Source: Deltaproteobacteria bacterium (GTDB lineage Bacteria; Desulfobacterota; DSM-4660; Desulfatiglandales; HGW-15). Taken from it: a DNA stretch of 11,907 nucleotides. Positions 1 to 7,951 of this stretch are shown here, in pieces (the first letter of the stretch is position 1; every line of letters begins with the position of its first letter). The notes beneath the pieces are model-generated. The model saw nothing but the letters and a program-made list of their open reading frames with translations. It ran no database searches and was not told where the DNA came from. A program made the position numbers and the translations under genes. Location of the stretch: positions 2,028,716 through 2,040,622 of the forward strand of contig CP070840.1 in assembly GCA_020342025.1 (NCBI GenBank), read 5' to 3'.

Positions 1-155
1 ACGCGCGTCAGGGGTCTAACTAATATCTGAAACAGTCTTTCTGAAAAAATATAGGAAATGACAAAGCCGATCCCTACAGCAATGGCGCAAGTAATGAGCC
101 TTTTTCTCAATTCCTCCAGATGGCTCAAAAAGGGCTGTTTTTTCTCCTCAATCAT
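1..155 (-). CDS. tatC: Sec-independent protein translocase TatC, N-terminal fragment (cut by window edge)
   Basis: TatC is the multi-spanning inner-membrane receptor of the twin-arginine translocase and binds the RR signal peptide of folded exported proteins. The minus strand from the ATG at 155-153 encodes 51 residues before the window ends. Residues 9-20 ([12 protein letters not shown]) are the hallmark cytoplasmic N-terminus of TatC, with the conserved HLEELR core, and residues 21-37 begin the first membrane helix. The start codon lies inside the end of the preceding tatB/tatA gene (8-bp overlap, ATGATTGA), which suggests translational coupling. A GAGG about 9 nt upstream could serve as ribosome binding site. 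The motif makes the identity secure; whether the rest is intact cannot be seen. Confidence 0.93.
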   Translation of the reverse strand, partial: MIEEKKQPFLSHLEELRKRLITCAIAVGIGFVISYIFSERLFQILVRPLTR

Positions 156-522
156 CCTTTTTTTCCTCGGGAGAGGCCTCTTCCCCCTTTTGCGCTGATG
201 GTTCGGCTTCCTCTTTAGCCTTTTCATAGTCGGCCAGAACCTCATCGAAATCGCTGTATTTCGGTTCCTTCTCCTCTAATTTGTCCAACCCTGCCAGATC
301 TATGGGCTCATCCAAGCCACTGACGGAATCCACCAAATCCTTTTTCACTTCCTGAATATCCTCATCCAGATCCAGGCTATCCTTGATCTCCTGGGTCGCT
401 TTTCTGAATTCGGCCATCCCCTTCCCAAGGGCCTTGGCCAGGTCAGGCAATTTGCTCGGGCCGATTACAATCAGGGCTATAACCATGATAATAAGCAATT
501 CTGGCAGTCCAATGCCAAACAT
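148..522 (-). CDS. tatB: Twin-arginine translocase subunit TatB (TatA/B family)
   Basis: This is a small single-helix subunit of the Tat pathway, which works with TatC in moving folded proteins across the inner membrane. It has 124 residues: a membrane helix at about 5-20, the hinge GPSKLP at 21-26, an amphipathic helix at about 27-46 ([16 protein letters not shown]), then an acidic, charged tail. The G-P-x-x-L-P hinge and the long tail are more TatB-like than TatA-like (TatA usually has FG at the hinge), but in this lineage the two are hard to separate by sequence alone, so TatA remains possible. The start is well supported: AGGAGG (on the minus strand, 528-533) lies 5 nt upstream of the ATG. 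tatC follows with an 8-bp overlap. Confidence 0.88.
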   Translation of the reverse strand: MFGIGLPELLIIMVIALIVIGPSKLPDLAKALGKGMAEFRKATQEIKDSLDLDEDIQEVKKDLVDSVSGLDEPIDLAGLDKLEEKEPKYSDFDEVLADYEKAKEEAEPSAQKGEEASPEEKKDD

Positions 523-550
523 TTTGTCCTCCTATTACAAACCCATGGTG

Positions 551-670
551 TGCTGGAGTCCTGGAGTATTGGAGTACTGAGGAATAATCGTTGTAAAGAT
601 CCTTTTCCTCTTTTTCCATTACTCCATCAATCCAGTACTCCGCTACTCCACGGGTGGGGCGAAGCCCCCA
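551..670. repeat. Intergenic GGAGTA-word palindromic repeat plus small GC hairpin
   Basis: This fills the gap between the acetyltransferase gene and tatB. The left part repeats the word CTGGAGTA(C/T)T several times (about 552-579). An 18-base arm at 562-579 is matched by an inverted copy at 633-650 (16 of 18 positions), with a spacer of 53 bases. Next to it, GGGGC-GAA-GCCCC (656-668) forms a small hairpin 3 nt past the stop codon of the acetyltransferase gene. No T-run follows on either strand, so I do not call it a terminator. It looks like a dispersed non-coding repeat; no protein-coding signal is visible. Confidence 0.7.
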
Positions 671-671
671 A

Positions 672-1130
672 TCATAAATCGACCAACATCGCTGTCTCAT
701 CGCAATCCGGAAATTTCGGGCATTTCAGGCAATCACCCCATATCTTTTGAGGTAGAACCGACTTTTCCACCTCTCTGAAGCCCAACTTGGAAAAAAACTC
801 TGGAACATAAGAGAGGGTAAAAACCCTTTGCAACCCCAACGAACGGGCCTCTTCTAGACATGTTTCCACCAGTTGAGAGCCTAAGCCTTTTCCCTGTTCA
901 TCTTTGGCAATGGCCAGCGACCGAATTTCAGCCAAGTCCTCCCAGCATATACCAAGTGCGGATACGCCGATAATCGAGTTCTGTGAACGCTTGTCTTCTA
1001 CAACAAAATGATCCCTCAAGTGATCATACAACTCGCTTAGAGATCGGGGTAACAAAAGGCCCTGATCCGCATAATAGCTCAACAGCCTGTGTATGGGTTT
1101 AACGTCCTGTATGAGGGCCTTCCTTATCAT
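672..1130 (-). CDS. GNAT-family N-acetyltransferase, short ArgA-like (N-acetylglutamate synthase type)
   Basis: A 152-residue single-domain GNAT enzyme, expected to transfer acetyl from acetyl-CoA to an amine. The acetyl-CoA loop Q-G-K-G-L-G is at residues 79-84, following the beta strand EIRSLAI at 69-75. The C-terminus carries C134-x2-C137-x5-C143 (CLKCPKFPDC), a pattern I recall from short ArgA-like proteins of delta-proteobacteria that may make N-acetylglutamate for arginine synthesis. This substrate is inferred from family resemblance and not shown by the sequence. I chose the ATG at 1130-1128 (MIRKA, the usual N-terminus of such proteins). An in-frame ATG at 1154 would add 8 residues and overlap the SPOR gene. 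With the chosen start the gap to that gene's stop is 4 nt, so the two are probably co-transcribed. Confidence 0.85.
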   Translation of the reverse strand: MIRKALIQDVKPIHRLLSYYADQGLLLPRSLSELYDHLRDHFVVEDKRSQNSIIGVSALGICWEDLAEIRSLAIAKDEQGKGLGSQLVETCLEEARSLGLQRVFTLSYVPEFFSKLGFREVEKSVLPQKIWGDCLKCPKFPDCDETAMLVDL

Positions 1131-1134
1131 AACT

Positions 1135-1881
1135 TCACTCAATCCTGGAAACAAAACCTTTTATGCCTGCTTCCTTTTCCAGTTTCCTGGCATAATTTTC
1201 TGCCGCCTTTCTGCTGGGGAACCTTCCACACCTTACCCTGTAATAGGTCTTGCCTTTCACCTTTGCCTCGTGGCAATAGGCTGGGTATCCGCGCTGTGCC
1301 AAATCACCGATCAACTTCTCAGCCTTGCTTTTTTCATCCAAGGAAGCAAGTTGGACTGTATATTTCCCCTTGGGAACCGATGGCTCCGAGCTCTCTTTCC
1401 TCTCCGGGCTTGCCACTTTTGAGGTCTCCACTTGATTCCGACCCGCCGCTATATGAGCACCCGATGATTCCCCTTTTGGGGATAATTCCTCTGAAGAATT
1501 GGCCTCCTTGGCGTTGGTCTTTCTCCTGGTATCTTTCTCAGGACGTCTTCGTGGCACCGTGTCCTTCGGGGTCTCCAACTTCTTGTCGGAGAGTTTATCG
1601 TAGAATGCCAGCTTGGGATCAGAATCGGACTTCTTGGGGGGGTGTGAATCCTGTGATTTTTCGCGGCTTACCATCTGCTGCAACACGCCTATTTGATTCT
1701 TTAGGTCCGATAGGGCAGTCACTGCGCCGGGCAGGAACCCTCGACCCACAAGGATTCCCAATACAAATATCCAGGCCAGAACAAAGAAGAGGCACCCCCC
1801 CCAAAGAAAAATGGATAGGGGCGTAAGCTCGATTTGATATTTCCTAGATCTCTTTTCGGATCTCGATCTTTTCTCGGCCAT
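1135..1881 (-). CDS. Membrane-anchored SPOR-domain protein
   Basis: A 248-residue bitopic membrane protein with FtsN/DedD-like layout. It has a basic cytoplasmic N-terminus (1-19), one membrane helix at about 24-46, a short helical segment (about 54-75), an FYDKL motif at 93-97 of the kind seen in proteobacterial SPOR proteins, a long linker rich in Lys, Glu, Ser and Pro (about 100-170), and a C-terminal SPOR domain at about 172-248 starting GKYTVQLAS and containing YYRVRCGRF. SPOR domains bind glycan strands stripped of stem peptides at division sites, so a role in division or wall remodelling is likely. The only usable start is the ATG at 1881, since an in-frame stop lies just upstream. AAGGA abuts the ATG directly, so the ribosome binding site is poorly spaced. 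Identity with FtsN cannot be established. Confidence 0.88.
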   Translation of the reverse strand: MAEKRSRSEKRSRKYQIELTPLSIFLWGGCLFFVLAWIFVLGILVGRGFLPGAVTALSDLKNQIGVLQQMVSREKSQDSHPPKKSDSDPKLAFYDKLSDKKLETPKDTVPRRRPEKDTRRKTNAKEANSSEELSPKGESSGAHIAAGRNQVETSKVASPERKESSEPSVPKGKYTVQLASLDEKSKAEKLIGDLAQRGYPAYCHEAKVKGKTYYRVRCGRFPSRKAAENYARKLEKEAGIKGFVSRIE

Positions 1882-1982
1882 TCCTTGGTCAGTCCCAGTT
1901 CAATTTATCCGCCATACTTTTGTGGAGACGATCCCCCTTTAGACACCAACCAAAACCAGACGCCTAAAACCTGTACCCCATA

Positions 1983-3659
1983 TCACATCCGTTCGGGGGC
2001 GCTGATACCGAGCAGCGTAAGTCCATTATACAATACAATCCGTACTGCTTCAGCCAGAAAAAGCCTTGCCTGACTCAGGGCCTTATCCCTGCAAACAATG
2101 CGGTATTCAGGTGTTTTTGTCCCCAGATTAAAGTATCTGTGAAACGAAGAAGCCAGCTCTGTGAGATAGTAGGTCAAGCGATGTGGTTCTAAAGTCTTGC
2201 ATATATCTTCCAGTAGGGAGGGGAATCCAGCCATGAGGCGAATGAGAACCATCTCTTCATTCAGGGTCAACCCACTCACAACCTGATCCGGTTTTTGGGG
2301 GAGTGAGATGCCCTCTGAATCAGCCTTCCTAAAAATGCTACAGATTCTTGCATGGGCATATTGGACATAATAGACCGGATTTTCACTGTCATGCTTTTTT
2401 ACAAGGTCGATATCAAAATCAAGGGGTGAATCGTGATTCTTGGTAAGAAACACAAACCGCACAGCATCCACTCCCACCTCCTCCACCAACTCTTTGAGGG
2501 TGACATACTGTCCCGCCCTCTTAGACATCTTTATCTCTTCTCCCCCTTTCCAAAGCTTAACCAGCTGGATGAGCAAGACCGAAAGCCAGTCCTCATTCAG
2601 GCCATTCGCCTTCAAAGCGGCCTTCATCCTCTGCACGTAACCATGGTGGTCCGCCCCCCAGATGTTGACAGCCTTTGAAAAGCCTCTTTTCCACTTCTCC
2701 AGGTGATAGGCAATGTCTGAGGCAAAATAGGTATAATCACCATCGTTCTTTCTCACGACCCGATCCTTGTCGTCCCCAAGAGCCATGGTTCTTATCCATA
2801 GGGCCCCGTCCTTCTCATAAAGCTGCCCCTTCTTTCTGATGGTTTCCAGGGATTCATCTAGCAGGCCGGAAGCGTAAAGGTCGCTTTCACTGTACGAGAC
2901 ATCAAAAGTCGTCCGAAAATGGGCAAGTTCCCTTTTGATCTCCTCGAGCATCTTTTCCTTGCCCCACGCTGCGCAGTCCGTTACGGCCTCATCCGGTCTT
3001 CTTTTTGCCAGATCAATCTCCCCCGCCACTTCCTTGGCCAAATCTAAAATATACTCGCCATGATAACCGTTCTCTGGGAATGGATAAGCACCATCAGACA
3101 TCTGCTGCCACCGGCTATAAATGGACTCTCCCAGCAGTCGCATCTGCTGCCCTGTATCGTTGATATAAAATTCCCGAACAACCTCATAACCGCAGAAGGA
3201 GAGAATCCGGCAGAGGGTGTCTCCCAATGCGGCACCGCGTCCATGTCCCAGGTGGAGGGGGCCCGTTGGATTGGCGCTCACATATTCCACCAGTATTTTT
3301 TCACCCTCTCCCAAGTCACTCCGGCCATACTGCCTATCCATCACGATTATCCCGGCCAGGAATTTCTGCCACTCCTCTGTCCTGATAGTGAAGTTTATGA
3401 AACCGGGCCCTGCTATTTCCACTTTTTCAAGAAGATGCCCATCATCCACCAAGTGGTCGACGATAACGCCCGCTATTTCAATGGGCCTTCGTTTCTGGGA
3501 TGAGGCAAGGGTCAAAGGGAGATTGGTGGCAAAATGACCATGATCCGGGTTGTTGGGGACCTCTATGACATAGTCCGGCAGAGGCGTTTCACGAAGTTTC
3601 TCTTTTTCGAAGCATCGCCGAATCGTCGTTTTCAGAATATTGTCTAACGCCCTCTTCAT
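1983..3659 (-). CDS. argS: Arginyl-tRNA synthetase
   Basis: This class I aminoacyl-tRNA synthetase attaches arginine to tRNA-Arg in the cytoplasm. The chosen start gives 558 residues, normal for the family. Visible in order: the ArgS N-terminal domain (about 1-95), the ATP-binding motif P-T-G-P-L-H-L-G-H (131-139), the tRNA/amino acid core with WGADHHGYVQR at 334-344, the second signature KMSKR at 377-381 followed by AGQYVTL, and a C-terminal DALR anticodon-binding domain ending with the typical LLGISAPERM. I placed the start at the ATG 3659-3657 (MKRALDNIL), which overlaps the alr stop by 4 bases (ATGA). An in-frame ATG at 3698 would add 13 residues of unlikely sequence inside alr. The overlap argues for translational coupling with alr. 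Confidence 0.97.
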   Translation of the reverse strand: MKRALDNILKTTIRRCFEKEKLRETPLPDYVIEVPNNPDHGHFATNLPLTLASSQKRRPIEIAGVIVDHLVDDGHLLEKVEIAGPGFINFTIRTEEWQKFLAGIIVMDRQYGRSDLGEGEKILVEYVSANPTGPLHLGHGRGAALGDTLCRILSFCGYEVVREFYINDTGQQMRLLGESIYSRWQQMSDGAYPFPENGYHGEYILDLAKEVAGEIDLAKRRPDEAVTDCAAWGKEKMLEEIKRELAHFRTTFDVSYSESDLYASGLLDESLETIRKKGQLYEKDGALWIRTMALGDDKDRVVRKNDGDYTYFASDIAYHLEKWKRGFSKAVNIWGADHHGYVQRMKAALKANGLNEDWLSVLLIQLVKLWKGGEEIKMSKRAGQYVTLKELVEEVGVDAVRFVFLTKNHDSPLDFDIDLVKKHDSENPVYYVQYAHARICSIFRKADSEGISLPQKPDQVVSGLTLNEEMVLIRLMAGFPSLLEDICKTLEPHRLTYYLTELASSFHRYFNLGTKTPEYRIVCRDKALSQARLFLAEAVRIVLYNGLTLLGISAPERM

Positions 3660-4777
3660 CCCACGTATTCCTTCCTGTTTCCCACACCTATGGAACAAAA
3701 GACCTCATAGGAGATGGTTTCCGTCCAACGGGCCATATCATCGCCAGTTATAGTCTCCTCTCCTTGCCTGCCCAAAAAGACCGCTTCGCTCCCGGGCGTA
3801 ATATCTTTTAGTCGGCTCACATCGCACATGGTCATGTTCATGCAGACCGTACCCACAATATCTACTCTCTTGCCCTGGATCAGGACTTTTCCTATGTTTG
3901 ACAAGCTTCTGAGCAGACCATCTCCATAGCCTGCCGAAAGGACGGCTATTTTTTGTGTGCCTTTCGTATAATAGGTTCGCCCATAGCTTACCGCCGTATG
4001 GTCAGGCAAATCCCTAATCTGGACCACCTCTCCCTTGAAATTCATTACAGGCTTCAGGGGCAATGGGCTTTTAAATTCTGGTGAGGGGAGCCCCCCATAT
4101 AGCACTATCCCCGGCCTTACCAGACCAAAATGGGCCTCTTTATGGGCCATTATACCGGCACTGTTGGCCAAATTGTTCAGGGGGAGTTCAAATCCCATGC
4201 TACGGCCCATATGAATGGCCTTTTTGAAATTCTCTATCTGCATTTCAGTAAAGTTACTTCCAGGGTCGTCCGCAGAAGAAAGGTGTGAAGCCAGGCCTTC
4301 CAAGTGGAGTTCCTTGTACTGTGCGATCCTTTTCATGAACAGCTCCAACTCCGAGAGGGCAATGCCAAGCCGACCCATCCCTGTATCCACCTTTAGGTGG
4401 ACATGAATCCCCTTCCCTTTTCTGGCACCCTCCTTTGCCAGCGCCTCAGCCATTTCCATATCGAAGAGCACGGGGATTAGATCCTTTTCCACCGCTACCC
4501 TCGCTTCTTCCTTTGTCCGGACCCCACACAGGAGGACTATGGGCCGTCCTATGCCATTATTTCTAAGTTCCAAGGCTTCATCGAGGTGAGCCACCCCTAA
4601 ATAGTCAACCCCATTGCTTTCCAGGACCCTAGACACCGGTATCAAACCATGGCCGTATGCATCTGATTTGACAATGCCCATAATCCTCGTCTCTGGAGCG
4701 AGGAGCGTCTTGACCTGTTTCAGGTTGTGTTCAAGGGCGGACAGATCAATGACTATGCGGTTTGGCGAGTTGATCAT
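3656..4777 (-). CDS. alr: Alanine racemase
   Basis: This PLP enzyme interconverts L- and D-alanine and provides D-Ala for peptidoglycan. It has 373 residues, standard length. The PLP-binding lysine is K37 in IVKSDAYGHG (35-44). The second catalytic residue is Tyr265 in AVSYGRTYY (262-270), contributed to the partner's active site in the dimer. KVDTGMGRLG (129-138) with Arg136 and LVRPG (219-223) are conserved TIM-barrel segments, followed by GYGDG (283-287) and the C-terminal beta domain (CMNMTMCDV, 312-320; TISYEVFCSIGVGNRK near the end). Alr is usually VKANAYGHG around the lysine; SD here is a mild variant. The ATG at 4777 has no good Shine-Dalgarno sequence upstream. It is the first gene of the leftward cluster and overlaps argS by 4 bp. 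Confidence 0.97.
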   Translation of the reverse strand: MINSPNRIVIDLSALEHNLKQVKTLLAPETRIMGIVKSDAYGHGLIPVSRVLESNGVDYLGVAHLDEALELRNNGIGRPIVLLCGVRTKEEARVAVEKDLIPVLFDMEMAEALAKEGARKGKGIHVHLKVDTGMGRLGIALSELELFMKRIAQYKELHLEGLASHLSSADDPGSNFTEMQIENFKKAIHMGRSMGFELPLNNLANSAGIMAHKEAHFGLVRPGIVLYGGLPSPEFKSPLPLKPVMNFKGEVVQIRDLPDHTAVSYGRTYYTKGTQKIAVLSAGYGDGLLRSLSNIGKVLIQGKRVDIVGTVCMNMTMCDVSRLKDITPGSEAVFLGRQGEETITGDDMARWTETISYEVFCSIGVGNRKEYVG

Positions 4778-4814
4778 GAAATCATGTACAATCTTTATAA
4801 ATGGTTAAAAATCC

Positions 4815-4838
4815 TCAAGACGTCTAATCAAGTCTTGA
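4815..4838. promoter_or_regulatory. Overlapping inverted repeats upstream of alr (possible operator)
   Basis: TCAAGAC (4815-4821) and GTCTTGA (4832-4838) form a perfect 7-bp inverted repeat around a 10-base spacer. Two smaller palindromes overlap it: AGACGTCT (4818-4825) and TCAAG-T-CTTGA (4828-4838). The block lies 38-61 bases upstream of the alr start, where a repressor or activator site would sit. Any regulator is unknown; the role is inferred from position and symmetry alone. Confidence 0.35.
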
Positions 4839-4909
4839 CTCAATTAGGCTAAAAGCTAACTGATATTGGAACATATATCAAGCACTATGTGGAAGCGAAA
4901 GAGCTTTGG

Positions 4910-4938
4910 TTGACACAATAATAGGTTGAAACTATTAT
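4910..4938 (+). promoter_or_regulatory. Strong sigma-70-type promoter for the queA cluster
   Basis: TTGACA (4910-4915, consensus -35) is followed after exactly 17 bases by TATTAT (4933-4938, 5 of 6 to TATAAT). Transcription would start near 4945, giving queA a leader of about 210 nt. It points rightward into queA-tgt-yajC-secDF. A second TTGACA (4951-4956) lies downstream, but its -10 partner (TAACTT, 4974-4979) is poor. Confidence 0.75.
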
Positions 4939-4951
4939 GAATAAAATGGTT

Positions 4952-4966
4952 TGACATTAAATGTCA
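4952..4966. promoter_or_regulatory. Perfect 15-bp palindrome just downstream of the queA promoter
   Basis: TGACATT-A-AATGTCA is a perfect 7-1-7 palindrome. It lies about 7-21 bases after the predicted transcription start of the promoter at 4910-4938, a typical repressor position. It is not followed by a T-run, and its AT-rich stem would be weak in RNA, so a DNA operator is more likely than a terminator. The cognate regulator is unknown. Confidence 0.4.
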
Positions 4967-5158
4967 TTTTGTTTAACTTACCCCACTTAAAACCAAGCTG
5001 GCTCACTCCGCTCGCCAATGTGGAACGGGGGATCGGAGGAACGCAGGAATGAAGAGAACCACAAGGCCGTCCCCCCGTACCTCGCCATACGAGGCATTTT
5101 CAATCACACGCGCCTTTGTTGGTATGAATTTTTCGCAGCGGGGAAGAGACACTGTTCC

Positions 5159-6214
5159 ATGTACAACATTGAGGATTACAACTATGACCTGCCGGAAGAA
5201 CTGATTGCACAGGTTCCCGCCACGAGTCGTGACAGATCTCGTCTCCTTTTGGTGGAACGCTCTAAGGAGTCGTTTTCCGACCATCATTTTTTCGATCTTC
5301 CCAGGTTGTTGGCGCCTGGGGACCTCCTGGTTGTCAATAATACCAAAGTTGTCCCTTCCAGGCTTTTTGGCCGTAAGGAGAGTGGCGGGCAGATCGAGAT
5401 ACTGGTTCTGGAACACCCCAATTCGGATGCTCCAACATCTAATACTCGGTGGTGCCTGTTAAGATCATCCAAGCGCCCCAAAAAAGAGAGCCACCTGCTC
5501 TTTGAAAACAACATCTCCGGTACGGTGAAAGATCTCGGAGAGGATGGTCTCGTGAAGATCGACTTTCATGGTGTCTCATCCATCGATTCCCTGCTCCAAG
5601 AGAAAGGCCACATGCCTCTCCCTCCGTATATAAAGAGAGGGAAAGGTGATTCTCGAGCATCCACGGACAGGGAGAGATACCAGACTGTCTTCGCGCTCAA
5701 GCCCGGTGCTGTGGCAGCACCCACAGCGGGTCTACATTTTAGCGAGGGACTGATTGGGCGTATAAATCAGGCAGGATACGCTCTGGTCTATGTGACTCTC
5801 CACGTGGGACACGGAACCTTCCGTCCCGTGAAGACATCGGATATAAGAGATCACAGACTCGGAGAAGAGGCATACATCATTGACCCTGATGCTGCCAGAG
5901 CCATTAATATGGCCAAAAGGGATGGAAGCCGGGTTATAGCTGTGGGAACCACGGTTGTAAGGGCCCTGGAAACGGTTGCAGGGCGAAACGGTGAAGTTGC
6001 CCCTGGCAGGGGAAAGACGGATCTTGTCATTACCCCCGGGTATTCATTCAAGGTGGTGGACGGCATGATCACAAACTTTCATTTGCCCAAGTCATCCTTG
6101 CTCTTCCTGGTCTCAGCCTTTGGGAGCTTAGATCTGATCAAAAAGGCATACGGATGGGCCATCGAGAAAAAATACCGCTTCTATAGTTATGGGGACGCCA
6201 TGTTGATCATTTGA
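5159..6214 (+). CDS. queA: S-adenosylmethionine:tRNA ribosyltransferase-isomerase
   Basis: QueA transfers and isomerises the ribosyl part of S-adenosylmethionine onto preQ1-modified tRNA, giving epoxyqueuosine at the wobble base of GUN-anticodon tRNAs. The chosen ATG (5159) gives 351 residues, the usual size. The N-terminus MYNIEDYNYDLPEELIAQ is typical of the family. Conserved blocks follow: LLVVNNTKVVPSRL (56-69), HMPLPPYIKR (151-160), RYQTVFA (173-179), AAPTAGLHFS (186-195), HVGHGTFRPV (215-224), GTTVVRALE (263-271) and NFHLPKSSLL (306-315). The frame stays open upstream to 5018, but that part has no family resemblance. The ribosome binding site is weak (GGAAG about 12 nt upstream). The next enzyme-pathway gene, tgt, follows after about 95 bases. 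Confidence 0.96.
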   Translation: MYNIEDYNYDLPEELIAQVPATSRDRSRLLLVERSKESFSDHHFFDLPRLLAPGDLLVVNNTKVVPSRLFGRKESGGQIEILVLEHPNSDAPTSNTRWCLLRSSKRPKKESHLLFENNISGTVKDLGEDGLVKIDFHGVSSIDSLLQEKGHMPLPPYIKRGKGDSRASTDRERYQTVFALKPGAVAAPTAGLHFSEGLIGRINQAGYALVYVTLHVGHGTFRPVKTSDIRDHRLGEEAYIIDPDAARAINMAKRDGSRVIAVGTTVVRALETVAGRNGEVAPGRGKTDLVITPGYSFKVVDGMITNFHLPKSSLLFLVSAFGSLDLIKKAYGWAIEKKYRFYSYGDAMLII

Positions 6215-6252
6215 GGGCCCGTTAATCATCTCGCTTTTGAATGCTGAAATAG

Positions 6253-7478
<1,226 letters not shown>

Positions 7479-7479
<1 letters not shown>

Positions 7480-7543
7480 TTGAGTGGTTAGGCAGGTGAA
7501 TAGTTCTCCACAACTCAACGACTCAACTATTTGACCACTCAAC
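7479..7543. repeat. Palindromic GTTGAGTGGT repeat between tgt and yajC
   Basis: GTTGAGTGGT (7479-7488) is matched exactly by ACCACTCAAC (7534-7543). An inner pair, AATAGTT (7499-7505) and AACTATT (7525-7531), allows a longer branched hairpin. Between them the word ACTCAAC occurs twice (around 7512-7527). The repeat begins on the last base of the tgt stop codon and ends 10 nt before the yajC ribosome binding site. No T-run follows, so it does not look like a simple terminator. Confidence 0.65.
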
Positions 7544-7565
7544 AAAATCAAACGGAGGTAACATA

Positions 7566-7886
7566 ATGGATACATTGGCATACGCTTTGGGAACAGGTGG
7601 TGGAGGAGGAGCAGGTGGACAGGGAGGGGGCTTCAGCACCTTTATTCCCCTTATTCTTTTGTTCGCCATCTTTTATTTTTTGCTCATAAGACCCCAGCAG
7701 AAAAAGGCTAAGCAGCATAGGGAGCTGCTTGGGGCCTTAAAAGTGGGGGACAGCATTGTCACCAACGGCGGACTTCACGGAAAGATTACCGGATTAAAGG
7801 AAAATGTGGTCACCGTGGAGATAGCCCCAAAGATAAGGGTGAAGGTCTCACGGGGGTCCGTAGCCGGCATGATAAAGGGCGAGTGA
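7566..7886 (+). CDS. yajC: Preprotein translocase subunit YajC
   Basis: YajC is a small inner-membrane partner of SecD and SecF in the auxiliary Sec complex. It has 106 residues: a glycine-rich N-terminus (GTGGGGGAGGQGGG, 9-22), one membrane helix at about 25-41, the family signature IRPQQKKAK (41-49) and a small cytoplasmic beta domain (LKVGDSIVTNGGLHGKI at 58-74, ending SRGSVAGMIKGE). The start is certain: GGAGGT (7554-7559) lies 6 nt before the ATG. The poly-glycine tract makes the N-terminus somewhat longer than in E. coli YajC as I recall it. secD follows after 65 bases, the standard order yajC-secD-secF. Confidence 0.96.
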   Translation: MDTLAYALGTGGGGGAGGQGGGFSTFIPLILLFAIFYFLLIRPQQKKAKQHRELLGALKVGDSIVTNGGLHGKITGLKENVVTVEIAPKIRVKVSRGSVAGMIKGE

Positions 7887-7951
7887 AGATAGTTCGCCAC
7901 GGCCAGTTATCAGACTTTTCTGACGAAAAAAAAGAGGCGATGGAGTAGACC

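Larger units (their letters stand above)
4778..5158. other. Divergent intergenic region between alr and queA
   Basis: A stretch of 381 bases without a convincing gene separates the leftward alr cluster from the rightward queA cluster. The alr-proximal half (4778-4980) is AT-rich and holds a strong plus-strand promoter, a perfect palindrome and overlapping dyads. For alr, TATAAA on the minus strand (4799-4794) is a possible -10 element, but no good -35 lies at the right distance. The queA-proximal half (about 4981-5158) is more GC-rich and would be the queA leader. It can pair GGAACGGGGG (5022-5031) with CCCCCGTACC (5072-5081, one A-A mismatch), or form the smaller hairpin CCTCG-ccata-CGAGG (5080-5094). 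No preQ1 riboswitch core was recognised. Confidence 0.75.

Noticed and set aside
656..668. Rho-independent terminator after the acetyltransferase gene
   Set aside because: GGGGC-GAA-GCCCC forms a hairpin, but no T-tract follows on the minus strand.
443..700. 85-codon minus-strand frame across the repeat region
   Set aside because: It runs through palindromic repeat sequence and the ends of two real genes; the composition is not protein-like.
1089..1826. Long open frame on the plus strand opposite the SPOR and acetyltransferase genes
   Set aside because: It is antisense to a well-supported SPOR gene, rich in Pro, Ser, Arg and Trp with no domain, as expected from a shadow frame.
1882..1982. 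Promoter or small gene between argS and the SPOR gene
   Set aside because: I saw no good -35/-10 pair and no open frame with a ribosome binding site in these 101 bases.
4981..5158. Possible preQ1 riboswitch upstream of queA/tgt
   Set aside because: I looked for the compact preQ1-I hairpin with A-rich tail and saw none. Hairpins are present, but they do not match a core I can recognise.
5018..5158. N-terminal extension of QueA by 47 residues
   Set aside because: The frame is open, but the added residues show no family resemblance. The usual QueA N-terminus begins at 5159.
5003..5416. 137-codon minus-strand frame overlapping the queA start
   Set aside because: Antisense to the conserved QueA N-terminus, with no recognisable domain and no ribosome binding site that I could find.
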